Of a stretch of 35,669 nucleotides of DNA, positions 9,001-17,280 are shown piece by piece. The stretch is from Patescibacteria group bacterium (lineage in GTDB: Bacteria > Patescibacteriota > Minisyncoccia > Phycocordibacterales > Zambryskibacteraceae): contig SCSN01000008.1 in the NCBI GenBank assembly GCA_004322205.1, forward strand, positions 82,370 to 118,038, in the 5' to 3' direction. The notes below the pieces were generated by a model. That model was not told the origin of the DNA and ran no database searches. It saw nothing but the letters and a program-made list of their open reading frames with translations. The position numbers were made by a program, and so were the translations under genes. Every line of letters begins with the position of its first letter. The stretch's first letter is position 1.

Positions 9001-9272
9001 GGGCGCTCCTCGGTCACGGCGTAGCCTACACTCTGCGGGAGATGCTCACCATCAAGTCCGACGATATTGCCGGCCGATCGCAGGCTTTTGACGCTCTGGT
9101 CAAGGGCGAGAAGATACGTATTACCGGCACCCCGGCGTCGTTTCATGTTCTCTTAAATAATCTCCGCGGACTTGCACTCGATGTGGAGACTGTGAAAATA
9201 AGGGAGGAGGGGGAGGAGAAGAGCGAAGTGTTCACTAGAGCGCCGTATGAAATCAAATCACGACATGAATAA
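6057..9272 (+). CDS. rpoB: DNA-directed RNA polymerase subunit beta
   Basis: RpoB forms one jaw of RNA polymerase and part of the active centre. The 1071-residue protein is compact (E. coli 1342) because lineage-specific insertions are missing. Landmarks: the fork/rifampicin region QLSQFMLQENALAEIEHLRT followed by SALGPGGLSRARAGFEVRDV, then CPIHTPEGPNIGLI, the LSVGDKLAGRHGNKGVIS segment with catalytic-centre lysines, and the C-terminal KAQGGGQRFGEMEVWALLGHG clamp region. In the rifampicin pocket the positions matching E. coli D516 and R529 are Leu383 and Thr396. There is no Shine-Dalgarno site. The gene overlaps rpoC by 8 bases, so translation is probably coupled. Confidence 0.98.
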   Translation: MQRKYFGKYRKPLVEIPNLVKSQLESFQWLLTTGLKEIFDEFSSIKDFSEKKFTLDFSGFELAEPKYDEYYAKENKLTYEAPLKVRVRLSNHILKTVKEQEIFMADFPLMTPHGTFIVSGVERAIVPQLARSFGVFFTTQEIRGRRLFGAKIIPSRGAWIEFETDLEKVIHARIDKKRKFPVTILLRALGVKTNKDILHLFEKTPGGGEFIEKTLAKDHSKTPDEAYIEIHKKLRDGDLATAENAKEFFDSIFGAERYDLSKVGRFRFNNRFGKKVDDKEIERRTLSLDDLATTVAHIIRLNTTPAAEEDDIDHLGSRRVRYVGEMFQQKIRVGMSQIKRNIQNRMSVVDTNVTLPVQFISPKPLQARIKEFFTTNQLSQFMLQENALAEIEHLRTLSALGPGGLSRARAGFEVRDVHPSHYGRLCPIHTPEGPNIGLILRLTVYARVNEFGMIETPYARVKGGKVTDEIVYLNALEEERHNIAHAATPCDDEGRIAVSEVEVRFGGRPHAVPKAKVDFIDVAMNQAFSIATSMIPFLDHDDANRALMGSNMQKQATPCIVPEAPLVATGIERAAVRDSGRLLLALEDGTVSYVDGRRIVVKTGRGKEREYRLITFSRTNGFTAFHQRPAVEVGAHVRRGDLLADTSSSFSGEMALGQNILVAFMSWSGANYEDAIIVSERVVRENRFSSIHIEEFVVNVRDTKLGAELTTCDIPNVGETKLRNLSEDGIVRIGAEVRPGDILVGKITPKGETQLTPEERLLRSLFGEKARDVKDTSKRMENGKRGRVINVQVFSREKGDKLESGIIKRIHIEVAQLRSLSVGDKLAGRHGNKGVISRILPVEDMPYMADGTPIDIILTPLGVPSRMNLGQILEMHLGLAAHALGYQAIVPPFAGATDVEIKEELKRAGFGEDGKVVLYDGRTGESFEQKVAVGYMYIMKLHHMVEDKIHMRSIGPYSLITQQPLGGKAQGGGQRFGEMEVWALLGHGVAYTLREMLTIKSDDIAGRSQAFDALVKGEKIRITGTPASFHVLLNNLRGLALDVETVKIREEGEEKSEVFTRAPYEIKSRHE

Positions 9273-12200
9273 TTTCGATGCCATCGTTCTGCGGCTCGCC
9301 TCACCCGAGAGAATCCGTGAGTGGTCGTTTGGAGAGATTACCAAGCCGGAGACAATCAACTACCGCACCCAGCGCAGCGAGCGCAACGGTCTTTTCGACG
9401 AGAAAATTTTTGGCCCGGACAAGGACTACGAGTGCTACTGCGGGAAGTACCGCGGCATTCGCTACAAGGGCATTGTCTGCGAAAAGTGCGGCGTAGAAAT
9501 TACTCGCTCCATTGTGCGCCGCGAACGCATGGGGCATATTGAGCTTGCTTCGCCAGTCTGCCACATTTGGTTTCTCAAAAGTATGCCTTCCCGACTCTCT
9601 CTCATTCTCGGTATCCCCGCCCCGGATTTGGAAAAGGTGGTATATTTCGCCGGCTACATCATCACCAAAATTCACGAGGATGAGAAAGGGCGGGTGCTCA
9701 AGGACCTTGATTCTGAACTGAAAGCTAAAATCAAAAACCTTCAGGATGAAAAGTCAAAAGAGGCACTCCGGGAACTGCATACCACCACCAAGCGCGACAT
9801 TGAGAGTCTCTCGGAGGGCAAAGTGCTTGATGAGATTTCGTATCACAACTACTCACTCCGCTACGGCACGATGTTTGAGGCGGGAATCGGAGCAGAAGCC
9901 ATATACAATATTTTGAAAAAAGTTGATCTCGGGAAGCTCCTCGATTCTTTGGAGAAGCAAGTTGATAATGCCAGTGCCCTGGAGACGCCGAAACTCACCA
10001 AGCGCATCAGTTTGGTGAAGCAGATGATCTCTGCCGGTATCCGACCGGAATGGATGTTTTTAACCCGCATTCCCGTCATCCCTCCGGCGCTGCGTCCCAT
10101 GGTGCCGCTTGACGGCGGGCGCTACGCCACCTCTGACGTCAACGATCTCTACCGCCGTGTTATTAACCGCAACAATCGGCTGAAGAAACTCAAGGATATT
10201 AATGCCCCGGATGTCATTTTGAGAAACGAGAAAAGAATTCTCCAGGAGGCGGTGGACGCTCTCATTGATAATTCCATTCGCCACGGCAGCGCTCTCTCGG
10301 GAGTGAGTTCGCCGGCCCAGCGCCGGCCGCTCAAGTCCCTGGCCGACAACCTCAAGGGTAAGCGCGGCCTCTTTCGCCAGAATTTGCTCGGCAAGCGGGT
10401 TGATTATTCCGGCCGCTCGGTCATCGTGGTTGGTCCTGACCTTAAACTGAATGAGTGCGGACTGCCCAAACATATGGCTCTTGAGCTCTTCCGCCCCTTT
10501 ATCATATCCGAGCTTCTCGGCAAAGAGCTCGCTTACAACATCCGCGGAGCAAGCCGCCTGATTGAGGAAGGAATTCCAGAAGTCTGGGCGATTCTTGAGG
10601 ATGTAATTGCCGGCAAGTATGTTCTTCTCAATCGCGCTCCGACTCTCCACCGTCTGGGCATTCAAGCCTTCAAACCGGTGCTTATTGAAGGAGACGCCAT
10701 TCAAATTCATCCTTTGGTCTGCACGGCTTTCAACGCCGACTTCGACGGTGATCAGATGGCGGTGCACGTCCCGCTCTCCGACGAAGCGCAGCTTGAGGCT
10801 CGCGAGATCATGGCCTCCGACAGAAATATTCTCAAACCCGGCAACGGCGAGCCGACAGTCTCTGCCAAGATGCTCGACATAGTTCTGGGCTGCTTCTGGA
10901 TGACGCGCATCATCCCCGACGAAAAAGGGGAAGGGAAAATTTTTTCGACGCCCAATAGCGCTATTACCGCCTATGATTTCGGGGCAGTGGGGTTCCGGGC
11001 GGCGGTTAAGGTCCTTGCCACCGAGACCGAGAAGTACAAGGTGTTTGAAGGAAAACTTTTTGAGACCACGGTCGGGCGGCTCTTGTTCAACAGCGTCTTG
11101 CCGAGGGACTATCCCTTTGTCAATCAGGAGGTTGACCGCAAGAAAATGGCTGTGCTGGTGGATGACTTGATTGAGCGATACGGAGTCGAGAACATTCCGC
11201 CCATTCTCGATAGGATAAAGGCTTTTGGTTTCAAGTACACAACACAGGCTGGCATCACTTGGGGGATTGATGATGTCCAGATTCCAACAGGCAAAGCCGA
11301 GATTGTCAGGGCGGCAAAAGCTAAAGCCCTCGAAGTGACAGAGCAGTGGAGTGCCGGTCTTCTTTCGGAAGAAGAGCGGCTTCGCAAGCATACCGAGATT
11401 TGGCATGCCGCCAAGGGCGAAGTGGAAAAGCTCGTCCCCGAGACTCTCGATAAAAAGGGATCAGTCTATGACATGCTTGGCTCTGGGGCGCGGGGTTCTG
11501 TGAATCAGCTTACCCAGATGGCGGGCATGAAGGGTCTCATTGTAACCACTGCCGGCGAGACCATTGATTTTCCAATTCTCTCCTGCAGCAAGGAAGGTCT
11601 GACCCCTCTTGAGTATTTCATTACCACCCATGGCTCACGCAAGGGACTCACCGACACTGCTCTCAATACTGCCAAGGCCGGCTATCTCACTCGCCGGCTC
11701 TTCGATGTGGCCCAAGATGCCATTATTACGGAGGAGGACTGCGGCACCAAGGAGGGAATCCGCATCACCAAGCTCAACTCGGTGGGTATTGAAACATCTC
11801 TTGCCAAAAATGTTCAGGGCAGATTTCTTGCCGCGGACGTGACTGGGGAGAACGGGGAGGTGATTTTTCGAAGAGGCTATTTCCTTTCCAAGCGCGATGC
11901 GGCGCTTCTGGAATCGAAGGGCGTTGCCGAAGTGACTGTGCGTTCGCCGCTCACCTGCAAAACTCTGCCCGGCGTCTGCATCCGCTGCTATGGAGCGGAT
12001 CTCGGCAAGCATAAGATTGTTGAGTTGGGCGAGGCGGTGGGAACGGTGGCGGCGCAGGCGATTGGCGAGCCGGGCACCCAGCTAACCTTGAGAACTTTCC
12101 ATGCCGGAGGAACGGCAACTGTTGGAGGTGACATCACTCAAGGGCTCCCTCGGGTTGAAGAAATCTTCGAGAACCGCAAGCCCAAAAACCCGGCAGTTAC

Positions 12201-12879
12201 AAGCCATATTGACGGAGTGGTGACAGAAGTCACTAAGGTCGGAGCGGACAAGATGATTGTCATCGTGCCGGATGAGAAGTTGAAGTCCAAAGAGCGTGCG
12301 GAATATCTCATCGCTCCCAATCGCACGATTCTTGTCGCCGTGGGCGAGAAAGTTATGCGAGGACAAATTCTTACTGATGGCTCCGCCGATCTCGGTGAAC
12401 TCTTTCGCTACGCCGGTCGCAACGATGTGCAGGATTATATTATCCGCGAGATTACCAAACCCTACGAGCTGCAGGGCGAACCGGTTTCTCGCAAGCACAT
12501 TGAAGTTATCATCCGGCAAATGTTCTCTCGCCGAAAAATCAAGGATGCCGGTGATACGGCCTTTACCAGAGGCGAGACTGTCGAGACGGCGCAGCTCGCC
12601 GCCGAGAACTCGCGCGCCAAGGAGCGAGGCGGCAGAGAAGCGAAGGCTGAAGTTGTTCTCATGGGCATTACCGAGGTCTCGCTTGGCCGCCAGAGTTTTC
12701 TTTCCGCCGCCTCCTTCCAGCACACTACTCGAGTGCTCATCGCTGCGTCAGTCAAGGGAGTTACCGACAATCTCGTGGGGCTTAAGGAAAATGTTATCAT
12801 TGGAAGACTTATCCCGGCGGGGACCGGTTTTGCAGGCAGCCCAAAGAGTGCAATGATCGCCAATTTGCAGACGCGCTGA
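9265..12879 (+). CDS. rpoC: DNA-directed RNA polymerase subunit beta'
   Basis: RpoC carries the catalytic Mg2+-binding loop NADFDGDQMAVHVPL (about residue 490). The N-terminal zinc ribbon is present (C57, C59, C72, C75) and so is the second zinc site, CKTLPGVCIRCYG. The trigger loop/bridge-helix region (MAGMKGLIV, then THGSRKGLTDTALNTAKAGY) and the C-terminal AQAIGEPGTQLTLRTFHAGG are intact. The ORF track starts at 9247; I prefer ATG 9265 because MNNFDAIVLRLASPE is the conserved opening and the overlap with rpoB is then only 8 bases (ATGAATAA). Length is about 1204 residues. Confidence 0.97.
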   Translation: MNNFDAIVLRLASPERIREWSFGEITKPETINYRTQRSERNGLFDEKIFGPDKDYECYCGKYRGIRYKGIVCEKCGVEITRSIVRRERMGHIELASPVCHIWFLKSMPSRLSLILGIPAPDLEKVVYFAGYIITKIHEDEKGRVLKDLDSELKAKIKNLQDEKSKEALRELHTTTKRDIESLSEGKVLDEISYHNYSLRYGTMFEAGIGAEAIYNILKKVDLGKLLDSLEKQVDNASALETPKLTKRISLVKQMISAGIRPEWMFLTRIPVIPPALRPMVPLDGGRYATSDVNDLYRRVINRNNRLKKLKDINAPDVILRNEKRILQEAVDALIDNSIRHGSALSGVSSPAQRRPLKSLADNLKGKRGLFRQNLLGKRVDYSGRSVIVVGPDLKLNECGLPKHMALELFRPFIISELLGKELAYNIRGASRLIEEGIPEVWAILEDVIAGKYVLLNRAPTLHRLGIQAFKPVLIEGDAIQIHPLVCTAFNADFDGDQMAVHVPLSDEAQLEAREIMASDRNILKPGNGEPTVSAKMLDIVLGCFWMTRIIPDEKGEGKIFSTPNSAITAYDFGAVGFRAAVKVLATETEKYKVFEGKLFETTVGRLLFNSVLPRDYPFVNQEVDRKKMAVLVDDLIERYGVENIPPILDRIKAFGFKYTTQAGITWGIDDVQIPTGKAEIVRAAKAKALEVTEQWSAGLLSEEERLRKHTEIWHAAKGEVEKLVPETLDKKGSVYDMLGSGARGSVNQLTQMAGMKGLIVTTAGETIDFPILSCSKEGLTPLEYFITTHGSRKGLTDTALNTAKAGYLTRRLFDVAQDAIITEEDCGTKEGIRITKLNSVGIETSLAKNVQGRFLAADVTGENGEVIFRRGYFLSKRDAALLESKGVAEVTVRSPLTCKTLPGVCIRCYGADLGKHKIVELGEAVGTVAAQAIGEPGTQLTLRTFHAGGTATVGGDITQGLPRVEEIFENRKPKNPAVTSHIDGVVTEVTKVGADKMIVIVPDEKLKSKERAEYLIAPNRTILVAVGEKVMRGQILTDGSADLGELFRYAGRNDVQDYIIREITKPYELQGEPVSRKHIEVIIRQMFSRRKIKDAGDTAFTRGETVETAQLAAENSRAKERGGREAKAEVVLMGITEVSLGRQSFLSAASFQHTTRVLIAASVKGVTDNLVGLKENVIIGRLIPAGTGFAGSPKSAMIANLQTR

Positions 12880-12922
12880 GAGTGAGTGCGCTGACACCCC
12901 GCTCGATTGAGGAATTTCTCTT

Positions 12923-14668
12923 ATGTCTTCAACAGTAGAGCAAATCAAAGAGAAACTCGACGCGGTGGAAGTCATCGGCTCCTACGTCAAGCTCGAGAAA
13001 GCGGGCAGCAGTTTCAAAGCCAAATGCCCCTTTCACAATGAGCGAACACCTTCCTTTTTTGTTTCTCCCTCGCGGGGAACATATTATTGCTTCGGCTGCG
13101 GGGCGAAAGGAGACATTTTTACTTTCGTTCAGGAATTTGAGCGCACGGATTTCCCCGGCGCCCTACGTCTTCTTGGAGAGAGGGCGGGTGTGCCAATCGA
13201 GTGGGAGCGGCGGGAGGAGAGAGGCGAGCGTGAGCGTCTCCACCAAGCCCTTGAAGCGGCGGCGCGGTTCTTTGAAGAAAAGCTCACAGAACGCAGAGAG
13301 GCAAAGGATTACCTTGCCTCGCGAGGCGTGCGCGAGGCAACGGTGAGATCGTGGCGCCTCGGTTGGGCGCCGAATGAGTGGCGAGAGCTCAAAGAACACC
13401 TCGGCGGCGTTCGCGGGTTTAGCGAAGCGGAGCTTGTCTCGGCAGGACTTATAAAAAAAGGAGAAGCAGCCGCTACTTCGTATGATCTCTTTCGCGGCAG
13501 GATCATTTTTCCTATCTTTGACAGCGCCGGGCGGGTCATTGGTTTTAGCGGCAGGACTCTTCTGGAGCGCGAAGGTGTCCCCAAATACTTAAACACGCCT
13601 GACACCGCCGTCTTCCACAAAGGCGAGACTCTCTACGGTTTGCATCGGGCAAAAAGTGCCATTCGGCTCAAAGATTACGCGATTTTGGTTGAGGGGCAGA
13701 TGGATCTTCTCGCCTGTCATCAGGCGGGATTTGAGAATGCGGTGGCAACCTCCGGCACCGCTTTCACCGAAACCCATGTGCGGCGTCTCCAGCGCATTTC
13801 CAATAAAATGATTACCGGCTATGATGCCGACTCCGCCGGTTTTACCGCCGCCAAGCGCAGTGCCGAACTCGCTCTTTCTCTCGGCATGGAGGTAAAAATT
13901 GCCGCTCTGCCGCGCGGCTCTGACCCCGCCGAGCTTATCCAAACAAACGAGAGTCTCTGGAAGAAGTGTCTCAAGAGTTCCAAGCATCTCATCGAGTTTT
14001 ACTTGGACCATTTGCTCGAAACAGTTACTGATTCGCGCCGCCTTGGCAGAGAAATTGAGGCAAAAATCTTACCCTATGTTGCTCTGCTGCCGAGCTCTGT
14101 TGAACAATCGCACTTTGTTGCTCTCATTTCGAAGAAAGCAGGTATTCGGGAGGAAGCTCTCTGGAATGATCTTAAGCGCGTCCCTGCCCCTCAACTTTCC
14201 GGAACTTATAATGCCGGCGGGACAACTATTCTTGGTCAAGAGGAGGAGAAAAGAAAAACTCCGGTGGAGCGCAGAATCATCGGCATTGTTTTTTGGCAAG
14301 AAGGGTTGGCCGAGCCGGTGGTCGATACCCACGAGATTCGCACTGCACTTGTTGGCTTAGCCGGCGAGCCGCACGTAAAAGAGCTTTTTTCCGCTCTTCT
14401 GCCCGAGAAAGATACACTCATCTTTGAAGCCGAAGCCTATTATGAAAATGAGATAAAGCTCAAGCGGGAAGTTGACGAACTGTTTATTCATTTTGAGGAG
14501 GACCTTCTCCGGGAGCAGTTTGTCCGCGCTATGAATGAGCTTGAGAGAGCTGAAGGAGCCAAAAATGAAAACCAGGCGCGAGAGCTTCTCTCCCGCTGCC
14601 AGAGCATCTCTGTTCGACTGGCAGAGCTTTCAAAAAAGAAGCTAAACGAGACCGCCGAGGTTCATTGA
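12923..14668 (+). CDS. dnaG: DNA primase DnaG
   Basis: DnaG makes RNA primers for replication. Domains in order: N-terminal CHC2 zinc finger (CPFHNERTPSFFVSP, then TYYCFGCGAKGDIF, about residues 34-70), catalytic core, TOPRIM domain (VEGQMDLLACHQAG with its Glu and GYDADSAG with the Asp pair, about residues 255-310), and a helical C-terminal region that normally binds the replicative helicase. 581 residues is normal. It begins 43 bases after rpoC with no terminator between them and precedes rpoD by 24 bases, so it probably belongs to the RNA polymerase transcript. Confidence 0.96.
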   Translation: MSSTVEQIKEKLDAVEVIGSYVKLEKAGSSFKAKCPFHNERTPSFFVSPSRGTYYCFGCGAKGDIFTFVQEFERTDFPGALRLLGERAGVPIEWERREERGERERLHQALEAAARFFEEKLTERREAKDYLASRGVREATVRSWRLGWAPNEWRELKEHLGGVRGFSEAELVSAGLIKKGEAAATSYDLFRGRIIFPIFDSAGRVIGFSGRTLLEREGVPKYLNTPDTAVFHKGETLYGLHRAKSAIRLKDYAILVEGQMDLLACHQAGFENAVATSGTAFTETHVRRLQRISNKMITGYDADSAGFTAAKRSAELALSLGMEVKIAALPRGSDPAELIQTNESLWKKCLKSSKHLIEFYLDHLLETVTDSRRLGREIEAKILPYVALLPSSVEQSHFVALISKKAGIREEALWNDLKRVPAPQLSGTYNAGGTTILGQEEEKRKTPVERRIIGIVFWQEGLAEPVVDTHEIRTALVGLAGEPHVKELFSALLPEKDTLIFEAEAYYENEIKLKREVDELFIHFEEDLLREQFVRAMNELERAEGAKNENQARELLSRCQSISVRLAELSKKKLNETAEVH

Positions 14669-14692
14669 GATAAGAAAACTGTCACTTATGAT

Positions 14693-15937
14693 ATGAACAA
14701 AAAACAGAAAACAAAAAACAGGAAACGCTCTTTATTAAAGAAAAGTTCCCGGCGACCGATAAGAAAGGCGGGAGCAAAAAAGGTGCGGAAGGCTGTCTTA
14801 GGCCGCAAACTTCCCCCCAGAGGTTTCAGGAAAATAAAAGGGAGCCCGGCCTCTCTTCGTCGAGCGGAAGAGTTGGAGAGCAAGGTAAGGAAACTCTTGG
14901 CCCGCGGCAAGGATAGGGGATTTGTCACCTACGACGAGATTTTGCGGGAATTCCCGACGATTGAAGATGATATCGTCTTTCTTGAGAGTCTATACGAACG
15001 CCTGCACATTTTTGGCATTGATGTTCTCGAGGGCGGCGGATTGCTCGACCTCACCAAGAATATTCCCGAAACTGGAAAAGAGTACAGCTTCAGCAGGAGC
15101 GATTCATCATACGATTCAATTCAAATGTACCTTAAAGAAATCGGTCAGTATCCCCTGATTACCGGGGCGATGGAGAAAGAGCTTGCCAAACGCATTGAGG
15201 CGGGAGATTTGGAAGCTAAAAATCTATTGGCTCGCGCTAACCTGCGCCTGGTTGTTTCCATTGCCAAAAAGTACGTCGGCCGCTCACCGGATTTGACTCT
15301 GCTTGATCTTATTCAGGAAGGCAATTTGGGGCTTTTTAAGGCGGTGGACAAGTTTGACTGGAAAAAGGGCTATAAATTCTCGACCTATGCCACTTGGTGG
15401 ATTCGGCAAGCTATCACCAGAGCTTTGGCTGACCAGTCGCGCACCATCAGAGTTCCTGTTCACATGGTTGAGACTATTGCCAAGTACAAGCAGGTTGTGC
15501 GTCGTCTGACCCAGGATTTGGGGCGCGATCCTCTGCCTGAAGAAATCGCCGCCGAGATGAATCTGGACGTTGAGAAAATTTACCAGATTGAGAAAATTGA
15601 CCAGGGCACGGTTTCACTCGAGACGCCGGTCGGAGACGAGGATGACGGCAAAAGCAAGCTCGGCGATTTTCTGGCTGATGAAAAAATTCTCTCTCCTGAT
15701 CAAGATTCTTCGCGTCGCATCATTGCCGACCAGGTTCGCGAGATTCTCGGCGATCTTCCTCCTAAAGAAAGAAAGATTCTTGAAATGCGGCATGGTCTCA
15801 TTGATGGCATAACACATACTCTCGAAGAGGTGGGCAGAGTTTTCGGTGTGACTCGCGAACGCATCCGCCAGATTGAAGCCAAGGCGCATGAAAAGATACG
15901 ACAGCACGAGAGGATAAACAGGTTGAGGGGGTACTAA
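14693..15937 (+). CDS. rpoD: Primary sigma factor (sigma-70, RpoD)
   Basis: Directs RNA polymerase to promoters. After a very basic N-terminal extension (residues 1-50, dense in Lys/Arg) comes a region 1.1-like domain ([29 protein letters not shown]), region 1.2 ([16 protein letters not shown]), region 2 ([18 protein letters not shown] and [20 protein letters not shown], the -10-reading part), region 3 and region 4.2 ([23 protein letters not shown], the -35-reading helix). At 414 residues it is a short primary sigma. It closes the rpoB-rpoC-dnaG-rpoD series and is followed by a terminator. The basic tail is unusual, as region 1.1 is generally acidic. Confidence 0.96.
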   Translation: MNKKQKTKNRKRSLLKKSSRRPIRKAGAKKVRKAVLGRKLPPRGFRKIKGSPASLRRAEELESKVRKLLARGKDRGFVTYDEILREFPTIEDDIVFLESLYERLHIFGIDVLEGGGLLDLTKNIPETGKEYSFSRSDSSYDSIQMYLKEIGQYPLITGAMEKELAKRIEAGDLEAKNLLARANLRLVVSIAKKYVGRSPDLTLLDLIQEGNLGLFKAVDKFDWKKGYKFSTYATWWIRQAITRALADQSRTIRVPVHMVETIAKYKQVVRRLTQDLGRDPLPEEIAAEMNLDVEKIYQIEKIDQGTVSLETPVGDEDDGKSKLGDFLADEKILSPDQDSSRRIIADQVREILGDLPPKERKILEMRHGLIDGITHTLEEVGRVFGVTRERIRQIEAKAHEKIRQHERINRLRGY

Positions 15938-16023
15938 CTTAAATAATCGAAATTCGGAACCTGAAGCTCAAGGAGCAAAACCTCCTAAATCGAGAACAAA
16001 GGGTAGATCAACTTTTCAAAAGA

Positions 16024-16062
16024 CACAGAATCTTACAGTCGTAAGATTTTGTGCTTGTTTCT
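16024..16062 (+). terminator. Terminator after rpoD
   Basis: CACAGAATCTTAC pairs with GTAAGATTTTGTG (one mismatch) over an AGTC loop, followed by CTTGTTTCTTTTTT. It probably ends the rpoB-rpoD transcript. Confidence 0.75.
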
Positions 16063-16189
16063 TTTTTAGATATATAAGGTAAAATTGGTTCTTGCTAGTC
16101 TCCACTCTGTTCATTAGTATATCATATATTGTATATTAAGAAGTAGGAGTTTTGGAATCGGGGTCTGGTTTAGAAAGTCTCCAAATGAA

Positions 16190-16217
16190 AAGCGCCGTGC
16201 CCTTAGACACAGCGCTT
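16190..16217 (-). terminator. Terminator of the membrane protein gene at 16242
   Basis: Read on the minus strand, AAGCGCTGTG pairs with CACGGCGCTT (one mismatch) and is followed by TTTTCATTT, 25 bases past the stop codon. Confidence 0.65.
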
Positions 16218-16241
16218 GGTCCTATTTTCATAGAGTTCTAG

Positions 16242-17012
16242 TTACTCAATTCCCATCTCCTTCTTGAACTTCCCTAGCGCCTCCTCTGCAGCGTCTGTAA
16301 TCTGATGCCGCAGAGACATTGCCATGGAAGCGGCAAGGTAGCCGCCAGCAATGCCGAGAATGCCCAGGAGCCAGTCCAGCTTGCCGCTCCAGAGATCTCG
16401 GACGAGCCTCCTGGCTGGAGTTTCCGGAGGGAGAAGCTGACTCGCGTCGTGCTCGGGCATTAGGCCAAAAATCGTGGCCAAGCCCGCCGCGACAAATCCT
16501 ACGGTCACTAACCACAGAAGAACAAATCCGAGTCGCCGCGCCAGACTCATCTCCCGGAAGATCAGCTTCCGGAAACGAATCTCTCTCCAAGCTCGAAGAG
16601 TTCGCTCGAGCTCCTCCTCTTCCTGCCTTAGGAGTAAAATGAGCTTCTCCACTACGATCTCGCTTGCATCCTTTGGGTGAAGCATGTCCTCTCGCCCTCT
16701 CCTGATGTCGTTGAGCAATTCTTCCGCGTCAACGATTATCGTCTGCTTTGCTCTTGTCACGAGATGGTAGAGAAGAAAGAGCAGAGCAAACTGGAGCAGG
16801 GTCGATAAAGCAACGGTGCTCCATAACCATACGGAGTTGGTGTCCGGGTTGGTGAAGAGAAGTATGTTCCGGATGACTAGGGCGGCTAAGAGAGGAACTC
16901 CCATGGCCGCCGTCAGGATTGCCAAGAATACTCTCTCGCCGGTTTTGGTGAGAAAGTGAGGCCGGTTGCGAGGGTCCTCGAAGCGTTCTCTGAACTTGCG
17001 AAACCAACTCAT
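16242..17012 (-). CDS. Unknown multi-pass membrane protein
   Basis: Not recognised. The 256 residues show a basic N-terminal segment, two hydrophobic helices (about residues 28-50 and 60-85), a long charged cytoplasmic-looking domain with coiled-coil character (EKLILLLRQEEEELERTLRAW), a third helix (about 160-182), a short extracytoplasmic-looking loop and a fourth hydrophobic segment (LLGILGIAGGYLAASMAM). The start is fixed by AGGAGG nine bases upstream, and a good promoter precedes it. With its own terminator it forms an isolated single-gene unit. No catalytic motif is visible. Confidence 0.75.
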   Translation of the reverse strand: MSWFRKFRERFEDPRNRPHFLTKTGERVFLAILTAAMGVPLLAALVIRNILLFTNPDTNSVWLWSTVALSTLLQFALLFLLYHLVTRAKQTIIVDAEELLNDIRRGREDMLHPKDASEIVVEKLILLLRQEEEELERTLRAWREIRFRKLIFREMSLARRLGFVLLWLVTVGFVAAGLATIFGLMPEHDASQLLPPETPARRLVRDLWSGKLDWLLGILGIAGGYLAASMAMSLRHQITDAAEEALGKFKKEMGIE

Positions 17013-17058
17013 GTATCCTCCTGGTGTCTGTCTAGGTGAGAAGTGCTAGTCTATTAGC

Positions 17059-17086
17059 ATAATAAACTATTCATGGTTTTTGTCAA
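17059..17086 (-). promoter_or_regulatory. Promoter of the gene at 16242
   Basis: On the minus strand: perfect TTGACA (17086-17081), a 16-base spacer and TATTAT (17064-17059). This leaves a leader of about 40 bases ending in AGGAGG. Confidence 0.75.
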
Positions 17087-17116
17087 TAGGAAAAGAGAAG
17101 TTGCGCGGCCGTATGC

Positions 17117-17122
17117 TAAAAT
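17117..17122 (+). promoter_or_regulatory. -10 box of the helicase stub
   Basis: TAAAAT followed by exactly six bases and the ATG, so a leaderless transcript is predicted. Confidence 0.55.
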
Positions 17123-17128
17123 TCACTC

Positions 17129-17242
17129 ATGTCCGAGGCAGTTTTTAAAAAACTCTACTCCTCGCTCAATACCGAGCAGAAAAAAGCGGTTGATACCATT
17201 GAAGGTCCGGTCATGGTTACTGCCGAGCTGTGTACAGTATAG
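17129..17242 (+). pseudogene. Truncated N-terminus of a UvrD/PcrA-type helicase
   Basis: The 37-codon frame reads MSEAVFKKLYSSLNTEQKKA and then VDTIEGPVMVTA, after which it changes to unrelated codons and stops. LNxEQxxAV...GPVMV is the Q-motif and the lead-in to the Walker A loop of superfamily 1A helicases, where AGxGTGKT should follow. The break falls exactly at that loop (about base 17224). The promoter is intact: TAAAAT six bases before the ATG. No further helicase sequence exists in the window. It is either a disrupted gene or an assembly join. Confidence 0.7.
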
Positions 17243-17268
17243 ATAAAGTAACAAAAACCCCCCTATGT

Positions 17269-17274
17269 TATATT
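17269..17274 (+). promoter_or_regulatory. -10 box of the nuclease gene
   Basis: TATATT, then six bases (CCTTGC), then ATG at 17281. This fixes the start downstream of the GTG (17230) used in the ORF track. Confidence 0.55.
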
Positions 17275-17280
17275 CCTTGC

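Noticed and set aside
8385-9146. 253-codon minus-strand ORF opposite rpoB
   Set aside because: Antisense shadow of conserved RpoB motifs, with no promoter or SD of its own.
10060-11406. 448-codon minus-strand ORF opposite rpoC
   Set aside because: It lies wholly antisense to conserved RpoC sequence; its residues mirror the codon bias of rpoC and show no protein family pattern.
15938-16022. Short open stretch after rpoD (NNRNSEPEAQGAKPPKSRTK)
   Set aside because: No start codon, upstream TGA in frame and no coding third-position bias; treated as the 3' untranslated region before the terminator.
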